Shown here: one piece after another, positions 1 to 6,279 of the stretch
How the letters are laid out: each line of letters begins with the position of its first letter
Numbering within the stretch: the first letter of the stretch is position 1
DNA from: an uncultured Collinsella sp.
Lineage (GTDB): Bacteria > Actinomycetota > Coriobacteriia > Coriobacteriales > Coriobacteriaceae
Reading direction: 5' to 3'
DNA: 14,564 nucleotides
Assembly (NCBI GenBank): GCA_900542315.1
Contig: UQMV01000047.1
Coordinates: forward strand, 1-14,564
The notes under the pieces: model-generated
What the model was told of the DNA's origin: nothing
The model's database searches: none
The model's input: the letters and a program-made list of their open reading frames with translations, nothing else
Position numbers and translations under genes: made by a program

Positions 1-36
1 AATAAGCGCGGCAACGACCAACGCAGCAGCCGCCAT
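1..36 (-). CDS. Possible start of a divergent membrane or exported protein (partial)
   Basis: Read on the minus strand from an ATG at 36, the window edge encodes M-A-A-A-A-L-V-V-A-A-L-I, which looks like the hydrophobic core of a signal peptide or first membrane segment. The frame stays open upstream to a TTG at about 66, so the true start is uncertain. An AGGAA sequence sits about 12 bases before the ATG, farther than ideal. Only 12 codons are visible and the function cannot be told. It may be chance coding in GC-rich DNA. Confidence 0.25.
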   Translation of the reverse strand, partial: MAAAALVVAALI

Positions 37-69
37 ACCCGTGGCAGGTTCCTGCGTTTTATTCAAACC

Positions 70-100
70 TTGCAAACAAAGTGCGGCGAGCCTTTACAAT
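70..100 (+). promoter_or_regulatory. Candidate promoter of the glycosyltransferase gene
   Basis: TTGCAA (70-75) and TACAAT (95-100) resemble -35 and -10 boxes, but the 19-base spacer is longer than usual. The -10 lies about 75 bases before the start codon at 176. The same TTACAATAGG string occurs in front of the minus-strand ATPase gene (about 3052-3061), which mildly supports it as a real -10 context. Sequence inspection only. Confidence 0.3.
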
Positions 101-175
101 AGGACAGTCCAATGGACGTATTCGATAGCTTCCGCGTAGCACTCGCCCGCCGCGCGTGAAAGGATATATTGCCCC

Positions 176-1195
176 ATGCCTTCAACCCTTCCCGCCCCCA
201 TCGACAAGCTCGCCATCGTCGTCGTCACCTATAAGCGCCAGGAACTCTTGGCCAATCTGTTCGACTCCATGGCCGAGCTCACGGCTGCGCCTTGGCGCAT
301 CGTGATTGTCGATAACGAGAATTCGCGCGAGACCGAGACCATGTGTTCCGCGTTCAACGAGCGCTTGGCGAACCTGTGGGGTATCGACGCCGAGCAGCCC
401 GATGCACAGGGCGGCACCGATCGCGTCATCTACGCTCCGCAGCTCGAAAACGGCGGCGGTGCAGGCGGCTTTTCCGCCGGCACCAAGTGCGCGTACGACC
501 TGGGCGCCCAGTGGTTCTGGGTGATGGACGACGACGTACTCGTCATCCCCGAGGGCATCGAGCGTCTTGCCAAGTGGACCGACCGCTACGACGTCATCCA
601 GGGCTCGCGCCTGGACTTTGACGGCGGCGCGTTCTTTTGGCAGTACCAGCTCATCCTTTCGCTCGGCATTCCCAACCCCGTCGCCAAGTGGGACTTGGGT
701 CCCGAGGGCTATCGTGCCATGAACCAGCTGTGCTTTGAGGGCGGCATGTTCTCGCGCCGCGTGGTCGACAAGATCGGCCTGCCCGACGCGCGCTTCTTTA
801 TCTACGGTGACGATGCCTGCTACGGCTATGTTGCCAGCCAGCACTTCCCCGCCGCCGTGGTTGCCGACGTGGTGCTCAAGCGCGCCCGCGCCGTCTCTAA
901 CTGGGATATCGCCGGCAAGCGTCAGCTCAACTCCACGAGCGACACCAACCGCTACTACATCATGCGCAACCGCGGCTTCTTGGCGCGTTACATGCAAATC
1001 TACGGCGACTACCACCCCGTGCTGTTCCGCTTGGGCAACGCCGCGACCTTCTGCAAGGAATTTATTCGCCTGGCTGCCGTCGACAAGTGCTTTAAAACCG
1101 GTATCCCGGCACTGCGCCGCGGCATGAAGGACGCCCGCAAGATCGTTAAAGATCCCAACTGGAAACCCATGCCGCCTATGAAGGATACCGAGTAG
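176..1195 (+). CDS. Family 2 glycosyltransferase, galactofuranosyltransferase/rhamnosyltransferase-like
   Basis: This 339-residue protein has a GT-A glycosyltransferase fold signature. VVTYKR (16-21) starts the nucleotide-binding strand and VDN (45-47) follows. An N-GGGAGG glycine-rich loop sits at 92-98, and MDDD (117-120) carries the DXD-type metal and nucleotide-sugar site. FIYGDD (208-213) is where GlfT/WbbL-like enzymes carry the catalytic base, and YYIMRNR (260-266) is also typical of that group. The likely role is transfer of a sugar to a cell-wall or capsular glycan at the inner membrane face; donor and acceptor cannot be read from sequence. No membrane segment is apparent. AAAGGA lies 11 bases before the ATG, a longish spacing. 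The gene is convergent with the ATPase-like gene, with only 30 bases between stops and no clear terminator. Family assignment is firm, substrate is not. Confidence 0.85.
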   Translation: MPSTLPAPIDKLAIVVVTYKRQELLANLFDSMAELTAAPWRIVIVDNENSRETETMCSAFNERLANLWGIDAEQPDAQGGTDRVIYAPQLENGGGAGGFSAGTKCAYDLGAQWFWVMDDDVLVIPEGIERLAKWTDRYDVIQGSRLDFDGGAFFWQYQLILSLGIPNPVAKWDLGPEGYRAMNQLCFEGGMFSRRVVDKIGLPDARFFIYGDDACYGYVASQHFPAAVVADVVLKRARAVSNWDIAGKRQLNSTSDTNRYYIMRNRGFLARYMQIYGDYHPVLFRLGNAATFCKEFIRLAAVDKCFKTGIPALRRGMKDARKIVKDPNWKPMPPMKDTE

Positions 1196-1225
1196 CGAAA
1201 GCTTTCTTCTAGCCCTTGCCCTAGC

Positions 1226-3022
1226 TTAGAGCCGCTGGCACACCACGGACACGTGCTGACCGTCAAAGCCGAAACCCCAGCGCATACGGCCGACGGCGGG
1301 CCGAGGCACGCGAACATCGTCGATGCCATTTCGTTCAATTTCCAGCAGCGCGTGAACTGCCAGCAGCTCCAAGCCCAAAGCATCGACGCCGGGGTCATAC
1401 ATCATGTTGATCGTGATGAGCGGGCGCTCATCGAGCATACCGAGCGTGTCGGCCACGTCAAGCACGCGACGGGCTGGAATCACCTGGATATACCAGCAAT
1501 CCGGGCTGCCGTTTCGCTTGGAAGTGGGGTTGCAATAGCCGGGCAGCCCAAAGCAGAGCCCTTGGAGCGCCAGGTGATAAGCCGTACGTATATTTGACTG
1601 GTTTGCATCAAGACCCAGATCGCCGAGAACGCAGCTCAATGCTTGTCTTACAGCACCCTCATTGCCTCGGCACAGCCCGTCACGGAACGCGTCAATAGCC
1701 CCAACGTCCTCGACAGCACACTCAAACCACTCCAGAATGACAAGTCGGAGCGCCTGGTGCACCTCGTTGTTGGGCAGACGCAGGGCACGAAGACGCGCGC
1801 CATCCTCCGGTTGCTCCGTCATGTCCGTTGTCAGGAATCCGGATAGATACAGCGCAGTCCAGATATCGTCAGGCTCGGCGGTATCCGGCCCATCGGCATG
1901 CACATGCACTGACGCGTCAATAAATCCATGCGGCTCAAGCAAATCGAACAACACGGACAGGCGCATGAGATTCCAATCGTCGACACATGCGCTCAGACGA
2001 TCGGCACAGCTATACAGATCGGCACGAACGGGCGCAGTGCAACCCCGACGCAGGAAGTCCATCACGCGCTCCGGACTCGAGCAATAAAAACTACCGAACC
2101 GGTATCCCTCAAGCCACTCTCGAGCGTCATCCAGACAGTCGTTGCGACCGATGCGGTCCAGCAGTATCTGGACTTCGTCGTCCGAAAAACCAAACCGCCG
2201 ATCGCACCAGGTCGACAGCGGCGTTGCCAATCGATAGGAAACGCCGCGCTGGGCCAACGCCAGCTCGACCGGACCTGGACGCTCGCCCATCAGGCATGTC
2301 AATCGCAACGAGGCGCCGGCATGAGCGATCGCATCAAACAGCACCCGATCTAAGTGCTCGGCACAAGATGCATCGCGATGGCTCTTCATCTCCTTGTGGC
2401 CTGGCAACGCCGCATCGTACTCATCCACGAGTAGAACAACTTGTTCGTCGCACGACATCTCTAGCAGCGCTATGAGTGCGCCGAGCACAGAATCAATCTC
2501 GGCATCGTCAGCCACGCCACGTGCGACGCGTTCGACATGGCGCAGCTCGCTTCGAGGCAAATCCGGGGCGTCCAACAACGGCAGCAGACGGGCACACTCG
2601 CGCTCGAGGACGCCACGCATGGTTGTGGAGGCATCAGTGCCGCACCTCGCAGCCGCAGAAAAATCAAGCGTTATCACCGGGTAGCGCGCATACTCATCTC
2701 GATAACTACCGCCACCCGCCTCCCAAATCTGTGTGTCGGCGAATACGCTGCAGTCTGCTCGGCGGTGAGCAGGTCGCTCCAAATAACATTTGAGCATCGA
2801 TAGGTTCATGCTCTTGCCAAAACCCTTGGGCCGGCAGCAGAGTGCGACAGATGTCTCGCAATCCAACATATCGGCAATAAACATGGTCTTATCGACAAGT
2901 ACGCAGCGATTAATTGCCTCGGAGAAGTCATGTGCTCCGACCGGCAAAACCGTACTATCAGCATGGTTGACCAGTCGCAAGCCAAAAGCATCATTAGCTC
3001 TATAGTTCGCCTGTTCAGACAC
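1226..3022 (-). CDS. AAA-ATPase-like protein with degenerate PD-(D/E)XK C-terminal region
   Basis: This is a 598-residue protein read from a GTG at 3022, chosen because AGGAG (3031-3035) precedes it by 8 bases. An ATG at 3118 in the same frame has no such site. The N-terminus follows the AAA-ATPase-like family (PF09820 type): a 'PVG..F...I......VDKT' entry (27-46), a P-loop RPKGFGKS (64-71), YPVITLDFS (114-122) and a Walker-B-like VVLLVDEYDA (195-204). Family members usually end in a PD-(D/E)XK nuclease-like domain. Here an aspartate survives near residue 508, but the strand expected to carry E-X-K reads ITINM (about 536-540), so cleavage activity looks lost. These proteins are abundant in gut bacteria, and a defence or mobile-element role has been suggested but not shown. 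It stands alone, transcribed away from the surface-protein gene. ATPase family confident, function unknown. Confidence 0.78.
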   Translation of the reverse strand: MSEQANYRANDAFGLRLVNHADSTVLPVGAHDFSEAINRCVLVDKTMFIADMLDCETSVALCCRPKGFGKSMNLSMLKCYLERPAHRRADCSVFADTQIWEAGGGSYRDEYARYPVITLDFSAAARCGTDASTTMRGVLERECARLLPLLDAPDLPRSELRHVERVARGVADDAEIDSVLGALIALLEMSCDEQVVLLVDEYDAALPGHKEMKSHRDASCAEHLDRVLFDAIAHAGASLRLTCLMGERPGPVELALAQRGVSYRLATPLSTWCDRRFGFSDDEVQILLDRIGRNDCLDDAREWLEGYRFGSFYCSSPERVMDFLRRGCTAPVRADLYSCADRLSACVDDWNLMRLSVLFDLLEPHGFIDASVHVHADGPDTAEPDDIWTALYLSGFLTTDMTEQPEDGARLRALRLPNNEVHQALRLVILEWFECAVEDVGAIDAFRDGLCRGNEGAVRQALSCVLGDLGLDANQSNIRTAYHLALQGLCFGLPGYCNPTSKRNGSPDCWYIQVIPARRVLDVADTLGMLDERPLITINMMYDPGVDALGLELLAVHALLEIERNGIDDVRVPRPAVGRMRWGFGFDGQHVSVVCQRL

Positions 3023-3055
3023 CGTAGACTCTCCTTCAAACGCAGCACGGCGCCT

Positions 3056-3061
3056 ATTGTA
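3056..3061 (-). promoter_or_regulatory. Candidate -10 box of the ATPase-like gene
   Basis: On the minus strand TACAAT stands 33 bases before the GTG start at 3022 and matches the -10 consensus in five of six bases. No good -35 box is found at 16-18 bases; TTGCGC lies only 13 bases upstream. Weak evidence. Confidence 0.25.
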
Positions 3062-3155
3062 ACGAGCGGCTAAAGCGCAATGATATCGATGCGCAAACGT
3101 TTCGGGCAACGGTAGCAACAGACACCCCGAGGGGGCACAACAAATCGTTGCGCAA

Positions 3156-3192
3156 CAAAAACGGGGCCCGATGCAGGCGCACCGAACCCCGT
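3156..3192 (-). terminator. Rho-independent terminator of the surface-protein gene
   Basis: Read on the minus strand, ACGGGG pairs with CCCCGT (3187-3192 with 3161-3166). An inner GGTGC/GCATC helix with one G-U pair closes a short loop, and a run of five T follows. It starts about 30 bases after the TAA stop at 3223-3225, as expected for an intrinsic terminator, and insulates the surface-protein transcript from the ATPase-like gene downstream. Confidence 0.75.
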
Positions 3193-3222
3193 CCTAACTC
3201 GTATAGGAAACGATTTGGAAGA

Positions 3223-5067
3223 TTACTCCTCAGAGCCGTCCTCCCCAGAAGCACTCTTCTGCTGATCGAGCTTGTGCTTACCGCTCACGATGGACGTAGC
3301 GCCCAGCGTGGCCAAGCTCGCGCTGGCAAGGCTCGCCATCACGATCAAATCGCCCGTCTTGGGCATGTTGCCGCCCGAGGACTTGGTCGTGGTGGTTGTA
3401 GTGGTCACCGTCTCGGACTTATTTTGATCCTTTTTCTGGTCGTCGGAATTGCCCTCGTCGCCGGTATCGGCGCCTTGCTTCTCGCCAGTCTCGGCCTGCT
3501 TCTTTCCGTCCTCAGTCTTATCCTCGCTCTTGTCCTTCTCCTCAGATTCAGACTTCTTGCCCTCGTCCTTCTTCTGATCGGACTTGTCGCCCTTCTCCTC
3601 AGAGCTAGAACCCTTATCAGAATCGGCCTTCTCGGAAGCCTCGCCCTTGGAGTCGGCCTTTGCGACATCAGTCTTTTCAGCGGAAACCTGATCAGAATTA
3701 CCCTTGTTCGGGGTCGAGCCGTTATTGACGCCAGCCATCAGCGAAGAGCCCAGCGTGGAACCAAGCTGTCCGGCGAAAGAGGGCTTCTTGTCCGTCGAAG
3801 TAACGGGCGCGTCCGGTGCCTTATTCGAGTCGTCCTTGGAGGCATCGGAACCAGGAGCAACGTCAGAGCTCGATCCGGCATCAGGGCTAGAGCCGTTATC
3901 GGCAGAGGAATCGTTCGAGCCAGTGGAAGAATCAGACGAGCCAGTGTTAGTTGAGCCGGAAGTCGAACCGTCCGTATCGTCGGCAGAGCTATCTTTGCCG
4001 TCATTGGTCGAGGGCGCGTCAGTCGAAGGCGTATCAACCTTGTCGTTATCGTTCGCGCCGCCGTTCACCTCGGTGCTCGCACCAGGCGTTGGGTCAGCAG
4101 GTGTGGCGGGAGTCTGGCTCGGCGCAGGCGCCGGCGTTGGCTCGGGCTCCGCAGGCGTCGGCGTGGACTCGGGCTGCACGGGATTCGCAGGCGTCGAAGG
4201 CGTCGAGGCGGCCTCATCCTCGGCAATATAAGCCAAGCAGTCCTTCAGCTCGTTCTTATAACGATTCTTCCAGCCCTCGTGATACTGGGGCTGGCTCGAA
4301 AACTTGGTTGCAACGTTATTGACCACACTATTGGAGAGCGCCGTCACAAACTCGCGGTCGGACATATCGTTGGAAAGATTCGCCCAGCGGAAAAAGTCCC
4401 TGCAGCCACCGGTGCCGCACATGTTGGTGATGCTCCAGACCATGCCCTTGACGCAGTCGGCGCGGCCGGAGATATCAATACCCAGGCCGCTCTTGAGCCA
4501 CGCCTCGGTCACCGCATAGTACGAGTTATACGCATAGGCATCCTGAAGCGCCGAAAACTCGGCAGGATCGGTATTATAGGCGCCCTGGAAAGCCTCCTGC
4601 GCGATACGGCCCAGCTCGGTGAGCTGACCGTTCTCGGACATGGCATTACTCGCGTTGGAAATCTCGCTGCCGCAATCGATCGCGTCCTTGAGCATGCTGT
4701 ATTTTTCGGGGTTGTAGTTGTAGGCCTGCTTCATAAACGGGATGAGCGACCAACGGCGATCGAACTGGTAATAGCCCAGCGCGTTATAGCCGTCTCCATA
4801 CGAAAAGCCCTGGTTGTAGTTGCCATGGCTCTCGTACTTGGTAAAGTACTTCATCTCGGTGGTGACGTTGACAAACGAAACGCCCTGGACCGACCTCAGT
4901 ACGCCCGAGAAAGACTGCTGGGTGTAAAGACCCTTATCGATATCGGTGGCATCCGAGGCAACGCCCGGCATGGGCTCCTCGGCAGCAGCGGGTGCCGGTG
5001 CGGCGACGGTACCAAACGAAAGCGCCAGCGTCAGGCCCGCCACAATAGCGGAATGCTTGGGCTGCAT
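3223..5067 (-). CDS. Secreted lysozyme-like surface protein with sortase signal
   Basis: This is a 614-residue exported protein. A signal peptide (about 1-29) has a hydrophobic core ending in an A-x-A site. A globular region (about 45-290) contains YESHGNY (78-84), then G-x-G-Y-N-A-L-G-Y-Y-Q-F-D (91-103) and several cysteines. An early E followed by a G-x-YQF-type motif is seen in lysozyme-like glycan hydrolases, so E79 is the candidate catalytic acid; this domain call is tentative. Next come a Pro/Thr/Glu linker (about 290-335), a Ser/Asp-rich stretch and a Lys/Glu-rich stretch, both low complexity and probably crossing the cell wall. The C-terminus has MPKTGD (568-573), an LPXTG variant, then a hydrophobic segment and an unusually long, partly acidic tail of about 18 residues. 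GGGAGG lies 5-6 bases before the ATG. Likely role: a cell-wall-anchored glycan-acting or adhesin-like protein. Confidence 0.8.
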   Translation of the reverse strand: MQPKHSAIVAGLTLALSFGTVAAPAPAAAEEPMPGVASDATDIDKGLYTQQSFSGVLRSVQGVSFVNVTTEMKYFTKYESHGNYNQGFSYGDGYNALGYYQFDRRWSLIPFMKQAYNYNPEKYSMLKDAIDCGSEISNASNAMSENGQLTELGRIAQEAFQGAYNTDPAEFSALQDAYAYNSYYAVTEAWLKSGLGIDISGRADCVKGMVWSITNMCGTGGCRDFFRWANLSNDMSDREFVTALSNSVVNNVATKFSSQPQYHEGWKNRYKNELKDCLAYIAEDEAASTPSTPANPVQPESTPTPAEPEPTPAPAPSQTPATPADPTPGASTEVNGGANDNDKVDTPSTDAPSTNDGKDSSADDTDGSTSGSTNTGSSDSSTGSNDSSADNGSSPDAGSSSDVAPGSDASKDDSNKAPDAPVTSTDKKPSFAGQLGSTLGSSLMAGVNNGSTPNKGNSDQVSAEKTDVAKADSKGEASEKADSDKGSSSEEKGDKSDQKKDEGKKSESEEKDKSEDKTEDGKKQAETGEKQGADTGDEGNSDDQKKDQNKSETVTTTTTTTKSSGGNMPKTGDLIVMASLASASLATLGATSIVSGKHKLDQQKSASGEDGSEE

Positions 5068-5120
5068 AAGATCCTCCCTGCATTGGTGTAGTTAAAGTGC
5101 AGTTTGCAAAGATAAGAGTA

Positions 5121-5149
5121 AGTATTGCAGCTCGCCCGTTGTTGCACAA
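5121..5149 (-). promoter_or_regulatory. Candidate promoter of the surface-protein gene
   Basis: On the minus strand TTGTGC (5144-5149) and AATACT (5121-5126) are separated by 17 bases, and a TG dinucleotide sits one base before the -10 (extended -10). The -10 is 53 bases before the start codon. The -35 lies inside the palindrome at 5138-5153, so a protein binding there would block RNA polymerase. Confidence 0.35.
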
Positions 5150-5153
5150 CAAC
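5138..5153. repeat. Palindrome GTTGTTG-CA-CAACAAC, possible operator
   Basis: Two perfect 7-base arms are separated by two bases, between the surface-protein gene and the HEPN gene and overlapping the candidate -35 box. A similar shorter palindrome, GTTGCGCAAC, lies at about 3148-3157 beyond the same gene. It could be a repressor site or the stem of a weak hairpin at the end of the HEPN transcript; no T-run follows, so a terminator is unlikely. Confidence 0.4.
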
Positions 5154-5195
5154 CCCTCGGTAAACGGCAACAACCCTCCGCGAAATCTTAAGGAA

Positions 5196-5615
5196 TTAAA
5201 CAAACTGGTCGTCAGGTACCAGAAGAAGCTCGCCGTAACGATCCATCAGGCCGTCTCTCAACCGACAGAAAGCGGGGATATAGACGCTCAAGATGTGTTT
5301 GATCAAATCCTGTGCCAACTTATTGTCATAGATATGAACGTTCGTATTGCGGTCTCTGAGCATATCTAGCCAGGCCGCCTCATCAATAAAGTCGTAGAAT
5401 CGGTACGACTCCTTCAAGATGGCACGAGGAGACCCCGACGCGGCAAGCGTGGCGCCCTCATACTCGAGCAGACGCTTAAGGAGCGTAATTGAGATACCGA
5501 AAACCTGCTCATAGATATACGCACATCCGGAGACAACATAGTCGTTGTCGAAATCTTGGAATCGAGCTGTCTCTAGCAGTGCCAGACGCGAATCAAAGGC
5601 TTCGTACGACTTCAC
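5196..5615 (-). CDS. HEPN-domain protein, HI0074/HepT-like nucleotidyltransferase partner
   Basis: This small helical protein of 139 residues matches the HI0074-type 'nucleotidyltransferase substrate-binding' family. Features include a conserved SPR (62-64), a 'W-L-x-M-L-x-D-R-N' block (82-90), and R89-N-T-N-V-H94-I-Y96. That last segment is exactly the RX4HXY signature of HEPN proteins such as the toxin HepT, in which R and H form an RNase site and the Tyr can be AMPylated by the partner MntA. No MNT nucleotidyltransferase gene is adjacent, which is unusual. The start is a GTG at 5615; its AGGGG site overlaps the TAG stop of the upstream Rrf2 gene (12-base gap), so translation is probably coupled and the HEPN gene shares the regulator's promoter. 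It could be an orphan toxin-like RNase or a substrate-binding subunit of an enzyme encoded elsewhere. Confidence 0.75.
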   Translation of the reverse strand: MKSYEAFDSRLALLETARFQDFDNDYVVSGCAYIYEQVFGISITLLKRLLEYEGATLAASGSPRAILKESYRFYDFIDEAAWLDMLRDRNTNVHIYDNKLAQDLIKHILSVYIPAFCRLRDGLMDRYGELLLVPDDQFV

Positions 5616-5627
5616 GAAAGCCAGCCC

Positions 5628-6059
5628 CTACAGCTTAATGTCAAAGTTGATTTCGGGGACGGTGGCTAGGTCGGCCAGTGTCACGCCGTCGACGTACTTT
5701 TCGATCACGTCGTCCAGGCCGCGCCAGAACTTGACCGTGGAACAAAGGTCGCTGCGGGTGCAGCTGTTGTCGATACCGTCGCACGCAACGGGTGCCGTGC
5801 TGCCCTCGACGGCGCGCAGGATGTCGCCGGCACGCACCTCAGTCGGGTCCTTGGCCATCATGTAGCCGCCACCCTTGCCGCGCACGCTCTTGAGCAGGCC
5901 CGCCTTCATAAGTGGACGAACCAGCTGCTCCAAATATTTCTGCGAGATATGCTCGCGGTCGGCAACCTCGCGCAAGGCAATCTTGCCCTCGGCGTCGCCC
6001 AGCGCCGCGATATAGATCATCAGTCGGAGGGCATAGCGGCCCTTGGAAGAAATGAGCAT
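5628..6059 (-). CDS. Rrf2-family transcriptional regulator, IscR-like, with three cysteines
   Basis: This is a 143-residue winged-helix regulator of normal Rrf2 length. The start MLISSKGRYALRLM, the recognition region ISQKYLEQLVRPL (38-50) and the wing S-V-R-G-K-G-G-G-Y (58-66) are typical. C93, C100 and C106 (CX6CX5C) lie where IscR and related sensors bind a [2Fe-2S] cluster, so it should read Fe-S cluster status; cluster binding is inferred. GGGAGG (6066-6071) precedes the ATG by 6 bases. It is divergent from sufC across a 220-base spacer with dyad sites, so the expected targets are its own promoter and the suf operon. In Coriobacteriia and Firmicutes such genes commonly sit beside suf or isc genes. 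The HEPN gene follows in the same transcript. Confidence 0.9.
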   Translation of the reverse strand: MLISSKGRYALRLMIYIAALGDAEGKIALREVADREHISQKYLEQLVRPLMKAGLLKSVRGKGGGYMMAKDPTEVRAGDILRAVEGSTAPVACDGIDNSCTRSDLCSTVKFWRGLDDVIEKYVDGVTLADLATVPEINFDIKL

Positions 6060-6080
6060 ACCTACCCTCCCGTTGTTCCT

Positions 6081-6150
6081 GGGACAAAATCAGGCTTGTT
6101 AGTCCCAAATCCTATGCACGCGGGGCAAACAAACCTGATTATTATGTCCC
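6081..6150. promoter_or_regulatory. Pair of inverted GGGRC...GYCCC dyads in the Rrf2-suf spacer
   Basis: Two versions of one motif face each other. The minus-strand copy occupies 6081-6106 and the plus-strand copy 6122-6150. Both start GGGRC, then W-AACAARCC, then TGATT, and end TTGTCCC or ATGTCCC. The shared 13-base core (6088-6100 against 6128-6140) differs at one position. Each copy is itself a partial palindrome through its GGGRC and GYCCC ends. Position between a regulator and its likely target supports an operator role, but no experiment or family motif is known to me that proves it. Confidence 0.55.
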
Positions 6151-6161
6151 ACATCTAAAAA

Positions 6162-6181
6162 GTCGAGTGGATTAGTCGGGT
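6162..6181. promoter_or_regulatory. Candidate IscR type-1-like operator half-site and dyad
   Basis: TTAGTCGGGT (6172-6181) matches the right half of the Rrf2/IscR type-1 pattern (CCCGACTAA...TTAGTCGGG) known in several bacteria. The left half (6162-6171) keeps only about half of the expected bases. TTAGTCGGG also pairs with CCC and GACTAA at 6185-6195, giving a second possible dyad reaching the putative suf -35 box. Confidence 0.4.
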
Positions 6182-6187
6182 TTTCCC

Positions 6188-6215
6188 TTGACTAACGCCG
6201 AACCCATAGTAACTT
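6188..6215 (+). promoter_or_regulatory. Candidate suf operon promoter
   Basis: TTGACT (6188-6193) is a good -35 box. TAACTT (6210-6215) after a 16-base spacer is a weak -10, as expected of a regulated promoter. It lies about 65 bases before the sufC start and next to both dyads, so repressor binding could block it. Confidence 0.4.
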
Positions 6216-6279
6216 TATTCCGAGAAGATTCCTAGGGTTTAGTACACCTATGAGTACACCATATACAGAGAGGGACAGC

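Noticed and set aside
182..1015. Long minus-strand open frame opposite the glycosyltransferase
   Set aside because: It lies antisense to a gene with clear glycosyltransferase motifs, has no ribosome site and has the Val/Gly/Asp-rich composition typical of GC-rich shadow frames.
3148..3954. Plus-strand 268-codon frame rich in Leu and Arg
   Set aside because: It is the complement of the low-complexity stalk of the surface protein and its terminator.
6250..6279. Upstream in-frame ATG of sufC
   Set aside because: Its ribosome site is poor and it adds ten residues outside the usual SufC N-terminus; the second ATG directly follows AGAGAGGGA.
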